Source: a virus
Length of the DNA: 39,357 nt
Virus record (IMG/VR): IMGVR_UViG_3300038701_001028
Location: 1-39,357 of that record
Direction: 5' to 3' (one strand)
A program made the position numbers and the translations under genes. Positions 6,888 to 15,637 of the stretch are shown piece after piece; the first letter of the stretch is position 1, and every line of letters begins with the position of its first letter. The notes below the pieces were generated by a model. The model was not told the origin of the DNA. It was given only the letters and a program-made list of their open reading frames with translations, and made no database searches.

Positions 6888-9425
6888 TTAATTAGTATTA
6901 TTTTGCTGAGCCTGTATATATTCTAGAGCTTCATTTTCAAACTCTAATTCTTCTTCAGGAGACTCATTATAAGTATTTAGGTCATCTTCTAAATTAGCCA
7001 ATCCATCAACGTTTAATTCTGACTTTAAGTTTTCTATTCTTTGTGCGTCTGTTCCATATCTTGAAACGTCTATTTTTGACTTTGCAGCATTGCTCAATTG
7101 AGATCGCCAAGCGTTTTCTAGACTTGTAAGCAATAATTCTTGCAGTGCAGCTTTTTGTGCTTTTGTGTCCGTCAATTTAGGCAGCAAGCTTTGATACCTT
7201 TCAATATCAGCGTCCGTCAATACTCCTACTTCCCCAAATACACCTCTTGCTAACCCTGGCGTTGCCGCAGTTAATGCCGCCTCCATTTCCTTTGGTTTAA
7301 TATTGCCTGGGACTAATGATTTTATCTTACGACCAAATGCACCAACTAAAGTACCTGCATCATCATCAGAAATCGACATTATCATATTAAGATTATTTTG
7401 AGCATTCTCCAAAGCAATAAACTGTTCTCTGCTGGTATCTGTGAAATCTTTCCCTCCCGCAGACAGTCTTGTCAGTTCTGTTAATTTCGTGTCTGGATCA
7501 TTGAACGCCTCAGAGATCTTAGTTTCTAAAGCTTTTTGTTGTGGTGTTAATTTCGTTGTGACACTTCGAGATAGCCTATTTACCTCGGAAATATCGCTAA
7601 ACGGCACACTGCTTAAATCAATTTGCGTAGACACTTGCTCCCCATTAGCATATTTGAATGCTGTATCCAGTGACACCTTTTGACCGTTCTCTTTTACTGT
7701 GTAATCAAGATGAGATCCTCTACCCGCTGCAATTTGTTCAGGAGTTGGCACTTCCTCATCTTCTGTTAAGACTTTCCCTGTATTACCTACCCCGCCTAGT
7801 AAAGTCCCTGCATTAATGAAGTCTCCTGCAACGACATTCACGTTGTTTAGATGGTTAAATAGGTATTGACGACCTCCAGCCTCAATGATTACTTGATTAC
7901 CCCAGCCACCGTTTGCTTCAAAGTCACCAGGCACTGCGTCATTGTATACACTGACTACACGACCGCTAATATTAGATTTAACAGGAGTCCCTATCTCAGC
8001 AGCAAAATCTACGCCATCCTTATTTGCAGAACTGCCTTTATAAATCCGATCATACGATAAAATGCTGTTTGAGCCTGGCTTCGTAACATCAATATCATTA
8101 ATGCTCACGTCTCCTGGCTGCAAGTCAAAGTCTCCGTATAATTGGTTTTGTTCGTATTCAGCTTGTTCTAATTCTAGCTTAGCTTTTCTTAGTTCGAGAT
8201 CCTCTAAACTGCCTGGGATTGGCTTCCCTGAAGCTTCTATTTCCCTGATCTTTGTTTCTGCTGCTTCTCTGCGTACTTTTAACTGATACACAGGATTGAA
8301 TTCATTAGGCAGGTCAAGCATTATTGCAAGCTCTGTTGGATCTTCTCCTCTAGCAACTGCATCCCTAAAATATCGCTGCTTATTCTCAGCTTGTAAAACT
8401 CCTCCGCTAATCGCATTCTCTAAATTAAATTGATTTTGCTCATTTGCTATTCGTTTTTCCTCAACAGATAAGCTCTTATCATTTCTGATTTGTTCTGCAC
8501 CTTGATAATAATCATAAGCTGACTCAAATGGAATATTGAGCTGCTTTGCAAAACTTGTAATACCTTGAACACTTAACTCAGTACCTTCATTAATTAAATT
8601 GGTAAACGTAGTAAGATTTTGCCGTGTAGAAGATTCTACATTCAAAGCTTGTTCTTGTGCTGCAGTTGCTGCATTTAAAGCCTCTGTGTCTATTCTTCTG
8701 ATATTATTCTCGATTGTTGATAACTGACCTTGTATAGCTTCAGCTAAAGATGCGTCCCCCTTTTGCTGAGCACGCTTTAAATCAGACAGGGCTTTTTGTC
8801 GTCTAGACTCTGCAGCTTGCCGCTCTACTTCTAGTTGTCGTTTTTGACGGTTTAATTGCTCACCGTATTCAGCAATAAATCTAGGCTGACTAGTAGACGT
8901 CACTCCTTCACGTCCTTGAGCCAAACTAGCTGTAATCCCTGCTTCGGAAGCATCCATTTGTTCAAAAGCTTGTTCCATCTGAGCACCTTCTAAAGCTCTT
9001 GCATACCCTTGTTGCTCAGTTAAATAGTCGGTATCAGCTCGTTGACCTGCTTTTTGATAAGCTAAGAATTCATCGTACGTTTTGTATGGTAACTCTATCC
9101 CCATTTCTTTTGCTTGTTGCTGATTAGTTAAGAACTGTCCTTTAAATTGGTCTTTTGCTTGTTCCTCGTAAGTTTTTGCAACCACATCAGATATACTAGC
9201 TGGCTCTTTCTCTGGTCTGATATTCGTATCAGAAATAGGCTTATTAGGATCGTACTCTGCCACTACAGGCGCAATAGGCTCATCTACTACTCTAATCTGA
9301 GTAGTTTGCTTTCCGCTTGCATCCGTTCCTGACGTTTTAGTTATCTGTTGACCTGAACCGCTCTTGTCAAGCTTGATCGTATCAACTACGAAACCGTCAT
9401 CTCTTACTATTTTGTTTTTTGCCAT
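6888..9425 (-). CDS. Large virion protein with degenerate M23 peptidase-like domain
   Basis: An 845-residue protein. Residues 1-75 are disordered, 150-270 are coiled coil, and about 455-590 form an M23 (lysostaphin-type) domain: KDGVDFAAEIGTPV, WGNQVIIEAGGRQYLFNHL, then GGVGNTG and GSHLDYTV. In active M23 enzymes zinc is held by an H-x3-D pair and by the second His of H-x-H. Here the first His is replaced (N468/K469 with D473 kept) and the last motif reads H572-L-D574, so at least two ligands are missing. The domain may bind peptidoglycan without cutting it. Residues 600-845 are helical. It probably travels in the virion to act on the cell wall during entry. Confidence 0.75.
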   Translation of the reverse strand: MAKNKIVRDDGFVVDTIKLDKSGSGQQITKTSGTDASGKQTTQIRVVDEPIAPVVAEYDPNKPISDTNIRPEKEPASISDVVAKTYEEQAKDQFKGQFLTNQQQAKEMGIELPYKTYDEFLAYQKAGQRADTDYLTEQQGYARALEGAQMEQAFEQMDASEAGITASLAQGREGVTSTSQPRFIAEYGEQLNRQKRQLEVERQAAESRRQKALSDLKRAQQKGDASLAEAIQGQLSTIENNIRRIDTEALNAATAAQEQALNVESSTRQNLTTFTNLINEGTELSVQGITSFAKQLNIPFESAYDYYQGAEQIRNDKSLSVEEKRIANEQNQFNLENAISGGVLQAENKQRYFRDAVARGEDPTELAIMLDLPNEFNPVYQLKVRREAAETKIREIEASGKPIPGSLEDLELRKAKLELEQAEYEQNQLYGDFDLQPGDVSINDIDVTKPGSNSILSYDRIYKGSSANKDGVDFAAEIGTPVKSNISGRVVSVYNDAVPGDFEANGGWGNQVIIEAGGRQYLFNHLNNVNVVAGDFINAGTLLGGVGNTGKVLTEDEEVPTPEQIAAGRGSHLDYTVKENGQKVSLDTAFKYANGEQVSTQIDLSSVPFSDISEVNRLSRSVTTKLTPQQKALETKISEAFNDPDTKLTELTRLSAGGKDFTDTSREQFIALENAQNNLNMIMSISDDDAGTLVGAFGRKIKSLVPGNIKPKEMEAALTAATPGLARGVFGEVGVLTDADIERYQSLLPKLTDTKAQKAALQELLLTSLENAWRSQLSNAAKSKIDVSRYGTDAQRIENLKSELNVDGLANLEDDLNTYNESPEEELEFENEALEYIQAQQNNTN

Positions 9426-9430
9426 ATACG

Positions 9431-11503
9431 CTAATTACTTACTAAATGATTGATTGCTAAAATTCTCATAGACCCTGTTGCACCACTAGCTGCTGGCGTT
9501 CTACCCGACAAAGACAATGTAAAGCTACTGGTCGTGTCAAATGTACCTGACTCTGGTGGCCGTGCTAAAAAAGTTGCTCCACCTCCCGAGTCATACTTAG
9601 CTATTGTAATAATACTCGTTTCTACGTCCGATGTTCCACCTGATCCTAGCCCAACATAAAGCTCAAACTGAGAATATAACGTGTCTGCCGACTGAATATC
9701 ACCAACATCAAGATCAGTAAATATAGTAGTCGCATCGAATTCAAGCTGTAAATCAAAGTTACTATTTGTTCCACCTCCTGCCCTGGACGTCTCACCGATA
9801 ATTTGTATAATACCACCAGATAAGGCATTTGCAGGTATAGTTACTGTTTCGATATCTGTATATCCGCTATCGCTTACACCTGTGTAACTAAAGTCAGGCA
9901 GTATTAAAGGAGATACATTCCCTCCAAATCTGACACCTGCTGTAACAGTGCTATCTGCTACAACTGTTTTGCCATTGCTTCCTACCGTTACTTCTACTGG
10001 GGTGTCCGCTGCACTTGCACTTACTATAGAACCTTTAGCTGTAAATAATCCTGCTGCGATTGCGTTTCCTAAGAAATCAGAAGATATGTTGCCCTCATCA
10101 TCTAGTAAAGCTACTTTTCCCTCATCTGCCGTAGGATCAATCACCGCTGCTGTAGCCACACCGTTTCCAGTATCCGAATCTAGCCATGTTCCAGCTCCTG
10201 CTCCTGAAATATCCGTCCCAACCGTTCCTGTAGATGTTGTTAATACTGCGAAGGCTGAACTAGATGTTGTATCGCCACTTGTGAATACCATCGTAGCACC
10301 TCCCCACGTTACTGTTTCACTTCCACCTGTTGCAGCCCTTAAAGATAATTGCAGTAAAGCCGCTAGCTCAGTCATTGAAGTTACTATTCCTAATGGTCCA
10401 CTAGCCGTAGCGTCTATACCGTCCACATTGTAAGCCGTACCATCAATATCAGTAGCACGGAAAGACATGTCCGAAAGACTGTCCCATAAAGAAATATTTG
10501 TTTCGATAGAACCTCCACTTGTTAAGAATGCTGGCGTGTAAGTTTCATGCTCTGTTACTCCTTCTCTTTGTGAACTTGCTGCAATGCTTAGAGTTTCATT
10601 CCCTCCTGTGTTTTGTTTTGTGATTGTCACGTTATCACCTGCTACCAATTTGTCTTCCCCGTAACCAGCAGTAGTATCTGCTGCTGAAATCTTTAGTAAA
10701 ACACTAGCTGATACATCAGTATTGTTGATCCAGTTAGTGCCGTCATTAGAGAATTGAACGAAATCTGAACTCCACCTTAAAAATCCTTTAGTTACTCCTG
10801 GTGTAGTTGTTCTATATAAAGTCGTTACTTCACCACTAGCTCCAGGCTCTGTCCCTATTACAAACCCTGCACCACCTGTAGCTATGGACCCATTCATTGT
10901 AGCTAACATTAATGACCCAAATACCCCAGAGATGTTGCAAGAAACAGCATCACCAGCTTTATGCGTAACAGCTAAACTAGAGTTAGAAGTAACCCAGTCT
11001 AAGCCATTTAAGTCTATACCTCTAATCACGCCATTTGCTGTAAGTCCAGTGTCAGTAATAGCTTGTGTTAATGTTCCATTGACCGTAGCTGAACCGCCAT
11101 CTTCGTCTGTTATCGTTTCATCGTTTTGAAAAGTACCAGAATAAACCACTAGATAAAGAGTACCTGTTGTTCCTCCGTCAGTATCGCTTACAATCATAGC
11201 TGTTGCACCACTTGTACCTCCAGTTAGAACCTTTCCAACTGTGAAATTAGCCGTTTGAGCGTCATAAGCTAGTGAACCTGTAGGGATTAAACAGTTTTCC
11301 ACGTAACTTTGATCATTCTTAATCCCTAAGAACATAGCTTTTGTTATCACATTGCCATCAGTGTCTAATAGTGGATTAGTGAACTTTAGGGTCGTTGAAG
11401 TCTTGCTAGTAGCCTGTGATAGTCGTGGATTCTCTGCTCCTGGACGTGATAATTGCGTCAGGATGATAGAATCTATCGGAAATAATTTTGTAGCATTAGC
11501 CAT
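9431..11503 (-). CDS. Large beta-rich fibre-like virion protein with copied module
   Basis: A 690-residue protein, Gly/Ser/Thr-rich. Residues 77-147 are the module shared with the next two genes (F-T-V-G-x-V-L-T-G-G-T-S-G-A-T-A, then G-T-F-Q-N-D-E-T-I-T). Residues 155-420 contain fibre-type strands, with a stretch around VTEHETYTPAFLTSGGSIET and ISLWDSLSDMSFRATDIDGT. The C-terminal 150 residues form a likely beta-sandwich (SGYTDIETVTIPANALSGGI, then QLEFDATTIF) like fibre head domains. It follows the hub-like gene by 9 nt. Host binding or adhesion is inferred. Confidence 0.7.
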   Translation of the reverse strand: MANATKLFPIDSIILTQLSRPGAENPRLSQATSKTSTTLKFTNPLLDTDGNVITKAMFLGIKNDQSYVENCLIPTGSLAYDAQTANFTVGKVLTGGTSGATAMIVSDTDGGTTGTLYLVVYSGTFQNDETITDEDGGSATVNGTLTQAITDTGLTANGVIRGIDLNGLDWVTSNSSLAVTHKAGDAVSCNISGVFGSLMLATMNGSIATGGAGFVIGTEPGASGEVTTLYRTTTPGVTKGFLRWSSDFVQFSNDGTNWINNTDVSASVLLKISAADTTAGYGEDKLVAGDNVTITKQNTGGNETLSIAASSQREGVTEHETYTPAFLTSGGSIETNISLWDSLSDMSFRATDIDGTAYNVDGIDATASGPLGIVTSMTELAALLQLSLRAATGGSETVTWGGATMVFTSGDTTSSSAFAVLTTSTGTVGTDISGAGAGTWLDSDTGNGVATAAVIDPTADEGKVALLDDEGNISSDFLGNAIAAGLFTAKGSIVSASAADTPVEVTVGSNGKTVVADSTVTAGVRFGGNVSPLILPDFSYTGVSDSGYTDIETVTIPANALSGGIIQIIGETSRAGGGTNSNFDLQLEFDATTIFTDLDVGDIQSADTLYSQFELYVGLGSGGTSDVETSIITIAKYDSGGGATFLARPPESGTFDTTSSFTLSLSGRTPAASGATGSMRILAINHLVSN
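11063..11275 (-). repeat. Copied module 1 of 3 (TSGATA module)
   Basis: Codes residues 77-147 of the 690-residue protein. It shares S-L-A-Y-D-A-Q, N-F-T-x-G, L-T-G-x-T-S-G-A-T-A, G-T-T-G-T-L and F-Q-N-D-E with copies at 12683-12901 and 13698-13910. DNA similarity is visible around GAGCRTCATAAGCTA. Confidence 0.85.
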
Positions 11504-11512
11504 AGTAATAAA

Positions 11513-13303
11513 TTAGAGAATTGTAGTCATTTGTCTACGCTTGATAGGTGGTCCGTCTGTAACATTTGCTGAAAACCAGTTAATAATGTGTGGCTGATCT
11601 ACCCCACTTTTAAATCTAACCGTGATTCTTTGGGCATTCGCTATTCGGGGCTGACAACCATTCCAATCTTCAATCATATCAGACAAATCAAAGTCACCAC
11701 CCCATGCACTCAGCCCCCATGCAGCTCTGCCCCATTCATCAATCGTATTATCGTTTCGACTTGGTGTCCATCTGCGAATTTTCTTGCCTAACATTGGCGC
11801 ACCATCTACATCATATATATCAAAATAAACATCGATTTCGGTACCAGTACTCAAAAATCCCTTTGTATAAAAATCACTTAATGAGTGTGAATGCCACAAA
11901 CTCTTTAAAGGTAACTCTTGAGCATATTCACAAGAAATTTCTAGCCCATCATCAGTATATCCTTCAAAACATTTGTACAGTACGCCGTCCGTAGAACTTG
12001 CAGCGTAAATTCTGTTATTATATTTAGCAAATCTACTGATCGACCAACCTTCAATTTCAAATAGAGCTTCTCTTTCTTCACTCATCTTATAAGCCAAAAC
12101 CTTATTATTAACACTTGAGCCTTGCGCATAAGTTAATAAAATCAATTTTTGTGCTTCATCATGCACTAAGTCTGTATTTGTAAAATCAACGTCATTAAAA
12201 TAAAAATCATTCAAGAGTACACTAACTAACTTTTGTTGCCGACTATAAGGTACGTCTGTTTGCCCAATTTGCACTAATTGCCATACTCCACCCTCGTTGA
12301 CATAGAAAATACCTTTTGGCGTTGTAATTGCACCTCTAGCACCTCCATAATCTACAGTATAATCTTGAATAATTTCTACTTTCTTTATTGTTCCTGCACT
12401 ATCTAATTGTTTTACTTCAAAGGCAAAATAACCATCATCGCTAAACACAACGAAATATCCTCCTAGAGGCTTACAATCTCTTGCTGTTCCTGCATTTCTT
12501 GCTGAAACTACTGCTCCTTCCGTTGCATCTGTACCCGTGCTCCAAGCATCAAAAGGCGGGTTTGACCCATCATCTACTTCCGAAATCTGCACTGCTGTCG
12601 GGTTGTCTTTCAGGCTAATTGCAACTGCTCTGGCTCCAATAAAATTAATGTCCGCACAAACTGGCGCATTAGCAACCTCAGTAATTGCAAACCCTACAAC
12701 TCCATTCGCTGTTGCTGATCCTGTTGCAGTATCTGTGATAGTTTCGTTATCTTGGAATACCCCACTAATTGATCCGAGCGTCAAAGTCCCAGTTGTACCC
12801 GAGTCATTATCTTCAAGAATAATCGCAGTTGCTCCGGAAGTAGCGCCTGTAAGCACTTGGCCTGCTGTAAAATTACCACTTTGAGCATCATAAGCTAAAG
12901 ATTGAGAAATTCTATAAGGCTTCTCTTCGTTATTTGTTACAAAAAAGTAATCCCCGTATCTATCGCCGCCCCATTGTCCTGATGTGAAATCGATTTTAAT
13001 ATCCGTAAAAGTCCCATCAACAATGTTGTAAGCTCGAATATTTGTTCCTTCACCTACAATGAAATAATCATTTGCATAATATGAGTAAAGGCTCGCACCA
13101 GTTGCACCAAGTTTTTGAGCTACACGTTCTAAGCCTCGCCTCGTGCCAACACCATAAGAGTACGGTATATAGTTCACAATCTTCTTTGCGTAGGTTAAAT
13201 CCATCATTTCTGGCAAACCTTCTTGATTTAAACCTTTTTGTGCCATCGTAGAAACTTGTGTTGTAGTTCGGCTCCGACTTTTTACTTGTAAAGGTGTATA
13301 CAT
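11513..13303 (-). CDS. Tail hub / stabilisation-type virion protein
   Basis: A 596-residue protein. The N-terminus (GLNQEGLPEMMDLTYAKKIV, NYIPYSYGVGTRRGLERVA) follows the pattern of podovirus tail hub or packaged-DNA stabilisation proteins, in which a phrase like NYIP...G.-.-R.G precedes beta-propeller-like repeats. Residues 72-135 and 210-480 contain such blades (YYANDYFIVGEGTNIRAYNI, GDRYGDYFFVTNNEEKPYRI). Residues 135-207 are the inserted TSGATA module. The C-terminus is a beta domain with QRITVRFKSGVDQPHIINWF. It directly follows the adaptor-like gene, as expected for a head-tail connector series. Confidence 0.7.
   Translation of the reverse strand: MYTPLQVKSRSRTTTQVSTMAQKGLNQEGLPEMMDLTYAKKIVNYIPYSYGVGTRRGLERVAQKLGATGASLYSYYANDYFIVGEGTNIRAYNIVDGTFTDIKIDFTSGQWGGDRYGDYFFVTNNEEKPYRISQSLAYDAQSGNFTAGQVLTGATSGATAIILEDNDSGTTGTLTLGSISGVFQDNETITDTATGSATANGVVGFAITEVANAPVCADINFIGARAVAISLKDNPTAVQISEVDDGSNPPFDAWSTGTDATEGAVVSARNAGTARDCKPLGGYFVVFSDDGYFAFEVKQLDSAGTIKKVEIIQDYTVDYGGARGAITTPKGIFYVNEGGVWQLVQIGQTDVPYSRQQKLVSVLLNDFYFNDVDFTNTDLVHDEAQKLILLTYAQGSSVNNKVLAYKMSEEREALFEIEGWSISRFAKYNNRIYAASSTDGVLYKCFEGYTDDGLEISCEYAQELPLKSLWHSHSLSDFYTKGFLSTGTEIDVYFDIYDVDGAPMLGKKIRRWTPSRNDNTIDEWGRAAWGLSAWGGDFDLSDMIEDWNGCQPRIANAQRITVRFKSGVDQPHIINWFSANVTDGPPIKRRQMTTIL
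12683..12901 (-). repeat. Copied module 2 of 3 (TSGATA module)
   Basis: Codes residues 135-207 of the hub-like protein and sits between two propeller-type segments (after EEKPYRISQ, before a segment that resumes with VCADINFIGARAVAIS), so it looks inserted into a pre-existing fold. Confidence 0.85.
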
Positions 13304-13304
13304 A

Positions 13305-14171
13305 TTAGAAATCAGTTGTTGGATTATACATTTGAGAAATCTGTGGCGTTCTATTGTAATAACTTAGGACATCGCCTAATGCCCTCACTAAACGGAAATC
13401 AGCTACACTTTCAGGTGCAACATTCTCATTGTTACCATTCCATTGCTCATACATTACATCGTAAGCCTTAATTAAGTACTCCTCATCTCTGTTTTCGACT
13501 AAAACTAGCCCTGTCTCAGTACCATCTAAAGTAAAATATTGATCCACAGAACTTATAATAACTGGTTCTGGTATCCATCTAGCCATGAAAGTCTTTTCTT
13601 TAGCGTTCGTGAATATCATGTCTCCTTGATGAAGGTAATAACCTTCATTCGTAGACCCGAAACCTGTGATGCTTAGTTGGTTTTCTTTGTTCACTTTGTA
13701 AGCAGGTGTACCATTAGCTGTCGCACTACCGCCACTTGAACCTGTAATCACTTCATCATTCTGAAAAGTGCCACTAATATTTTTAATAGTAAGTGTTCCT
13801 GTAGTTTCGTTGTCAGAGTCCTTTTTGATCATAGCTGTTGCACCACTTGTCCCACCAGTTAAAGTCGCTCCTACGGTAAAATTAGCTGTCTGAGCGTCAT
13901 AAGCTAACGTAGCATCGCTAATCTCAAAGAAGCCTGTTCCCGTTTGATTAAAATCTTGAAATCCACTAGGTAAAGTGAATGTGTCAGGATCAGTCTCAAC
14001 ATAATATAGGTCTTCACTAATAAATCTTTCAGGATCAATTGCTTTAAGCCTCTTGTAAATAAATGTCAGCATGTAGCGTGACCATTGTACCCATAAGTCA
14101 TCATCAACATCTGAAATGTCTTTTTTGTAATATCCGAATTGTGTTTTTAGATCAGAGATCAGTAACGCCAT
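13305..14171 (-). CDS. Head-tail adaptor-like virion protein with inserted module
   Basis: A 288-residue protein. Residues 1-86 (MALLISDLKTQFGYYKKDIS, DVDDDLWVQWSRYMLTFIYK) and the C-terminal part (VENRDEEYLIKAYDVMYEQW, then the disordered end YNRTPQISQMYNPTTDF) are helical and look like the conserved body of a podovirus adaptor. Residues 88-158 are the TSGATA module, which splits the protein. Without it the protein would be about 215 residues, closer to adaptor size. It lies between fibre-like genes and the hub gene. The adaptor assignment is inference from order and helical layout. Confidence 0.6.
   Translation of the reverse strand: MALLISDLKTQFGYYKKDISDVDDDLWVQWSRYMLTFIYKRLKAIDPERFISEDLYYVETDPDTFTLPSGFQDFNQTGTGFFEISDATLAYDAQTANFTVGATLTGGTSGATAMIKKDSDNETTGTLTIKNISGTFQNDEVITGSSGGSATANGTPAYKVNKENQLSITGFGSTNEGYYLHQGDMIFTNAKEKTFMARWIPEPVIISSVDQYFTLDGTETGLVLVENRDEEYLIKAYDVMYEQWNGNNENVAPESVADFRLVRALGDVLSYYNRTPQISQMYNPTTDF
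13698..13910 (-). repeat. Copied module 3 of 3 (TSGATA module)
   Basis: Codes residues 88-158 of the adaptor-like protein. It is closest in wording to module 1 (D-A-Q-T-A-N-F-T-V-G and G-T-F-Q-N-D-E are identical in the two). Confidence 0.85.
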
Positions 14172-14181
14172 AAAAAATTGG

Positions 14182-14709
14182 TTAAGCTATTGCTTCTGAA
14201 GCTGTATAGAAAACATATAATTGTCCTTCCCAGCTAGAACCAGAAATGTCTGCTGAGCTTGTAATTGTTAAATTACCTGTAGCACCTGTTACTAAGTCTC
14301 CATTTTGCCCTGTATTACCTGCAACCGAAGTTCGTTCAGCGCCTGGAGTATTAGCATTTAAGGCTGATATCCACGCATCCGCTGTTGAAGCAGTTAATGC
14401 CCAGTTAGCATCAGACCCCACATTGATCGTTGCCGCTGATCCTGCGGCCGTTCCAGTCAACAGCACTACATCAGAAACAAATGTATTTTGCGGTAATGCT
14501 GTGTCAAAAATATTGTTAGCCGAACTATCAAGCTTAGCTAGTAATTCGTCTCCTGTTAAACAGATCACTCCCTGCACACAATGTGACCCTCCACTGCTCA
14601 TTACGCTGCTCGCATCAGCCCGTGTAAAGAGCCTAGAATAAGAAGTCGTAGCATCGAAGACTGTTGCCTCTGTAATAGTTCCCCCGTTAAAAAATGGTGG
14701 TTTAAACAT
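14182..14709 (-). CDS. Beta-rich virion protein with shared N-terminal peptide
   Basis: A 175-residue protein that opens MFKPPFFNGGTITEATVF, similar to MFEAPPFTGGTITNPFCI of the tailspike at 3464-4675. The shared peptide suggests both dock on the same virion site. The body alternates short strands and G/S/T/N turns, with SSWEGQLYVFYTASEAIA at the end. Cysteines at about residues 43 and 50 (HCVQGVICL) could be paired. The role in the particle is unknown; fibre or decoration protein are both possible. Confidence 0.65.
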   Translation of the reverse strand: MFKPPFFNGGTITEATVFDATTSYSRLFTRADASSVMSSGGSHCVQGVICLTGDELLAKLDSSANNIFDTALPQNTFVSDVVLLTGTAAGSAATINVGSDANWALTASTADAWISALNANTPGAERTSVAGNTGQNGDLVTGATGNLTITSSADISGSSWEGQLYVFYTASEAIA

Positions 14710-14726
14710 ATTGTAAAAAAATTAAA

Positions 14727-15134
14727 TTAACTTCCGTCTACTTGGATACCGTAAACATAGGCAGTATATGCTCCTGCACCTATACCTGATATTTCTAAAG
14801 CCACAAAGTACAATTGATCTACATTTACTTTAATCATTGCATTTGCTGAAGCTCCTAAAGAATGGCCTGTTGATCCTGCTACACCTGCACCAGGGTTATT
14901 CAAGTTATATGAATGAACATAACTCCACCTGTTAGACACGCTTGAAGCACTGGTCAGATCTGCACCAGCATTCATTGATCCACGAATTAATAATGAACCA
15001 TCAGTAGACGCTGCCGTTGCTACTTCCAACACAATATAATCTGTGTTTTTCACTTTAAACTGTGCCGAAACAGTATCGCTTGACTGAGCATCAAAGACCT
15101 CAGTTGATAATGTTGATCTATAATTTACACTCAT
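14727..15134 (-). CDS. Small beta-rich structural protein
   Basis: A 135-residue protein with an even strand-turn pattern (VSAQFKVKNTDYIVLEVATA, SLLIRGSMNAGAD, MIKVNVDQLYFVALEISGIG). There is no signal or membrane segment. It sits in the run of virion genes after the capsid and 2 nt from the charged helical gene. Composition suits a trimeric decoration or fibre subunit. The family is not recognised. Confidence 0.65.
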   Translation of the reverse strand: MSVNYRSTLSTEVFDAQSSDTVSAQFKVKNTDYIVLEVATAASTDGSLLIRGSMNAGADLTSASSVSNRWSYVHSYNLNNPGAGVAGSTGHSLGASANAMIKVNVDQLYFVALEISGIGAGAYTAYVYGIQVDGS

Positions 15135-15136
15135 AA

Positions 15137-15562
15137 TTATTTATTAAATTTTTGTTTAAGTTCATTGTATCTAGCTCTAGTTGCTGGTTTAGTCCAAGCT
15201 TTTGCAGCTTTTAATCTCTTGAATTCTTCCTTCTCAGCCTCTAGCTCTTTCTCTTTTAGTTCAGGCCGCCTTTCTTTTTCTTCCTTTTCTTCTTTTAATC
15301 TTAACTCCTCCGCCTCTTTAGTCGTATCTTCAGCTTGAGTCGTATCGCTCAACTCTTTTTGCTCAGCTCGTTCATCAGATGGCGCTTCGGTAGCTGGCTC
15401 TAACTGTTCAGCCTCTTCCGTTTCTGGCTGCATGTCAGCGTGTGTTACGAACTTCATAACTACTTTCTCTTTCCTAGGATCTATGCCCTGTCTTCGCAGC
15501 TCCATGAGCTGAGCATGGTTGAACTGCTGACCGTTGATATTCCATAATTGGTTCTTATTCAT
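15137..15562 (-). CDS. Charged helical protein, minor virion or assembly factor
   Basis: A 141-residue protein. Residues 1-45 form a small folded part (MNKNQLWNINGQQFNHAQLM, ELRRQGIDPRKEKVVMKFV). Residues 46-120 are almost entirely E, K, A and T and should be an extended coiled coil or disordered rod. The end reads WTKPATRARYNELKQKFNK. This shape suits a scaffold, internal core or head-tail joining helper. Two hairpin-forming spots lie upstream (15594-15607 and 16389-16411), so its level may be set separately from the capsid gene. Confidence 0.65.
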   Translation of the reverse strand: MNKNQLWNINGQQFNHAQLMELRRQGIDPRKEKVVMKFVTHADMQPETEEAEQLEPATEAPSDERAEQKELSDTTQAEDTTKEAEELRLKEEKEEKERRPELKEKELEAEKEEFKRLKAAKAWTKPATRARYNELKQKFNK

Positions 15563-15593
15563 TGTTTCATGTTAGATATTAATCTTCATTGAA

Positions 15594-15607
15594 CGCCCCG
15601 TAGGGCG
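15594..15607 (-). terminator. Short GC hairpin downstream of the fibre-head-like gene
   Basis: CGCCC-cgta-GGGCG, a perfect 5-bp GC stem with a 4-nt loop in the 75-nt gap between the 228- and 141-residue genes. No U-tract follows on the minus strand, so it is more likely a partial terminator, RNA processing site or mRNA-end protector than a full stop. Confidence 0.35.
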
Positions 15608-15637
15608 CTCTAGAAAACTATTTCTTTTCCAAAAGGA

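Noticed and set aside
9948-10433. 161-codon plus-strand frame
   Set aside because: Antisense shadow of the fibre-like gene; Pro/Val/Ala-rich, no coherent domain.
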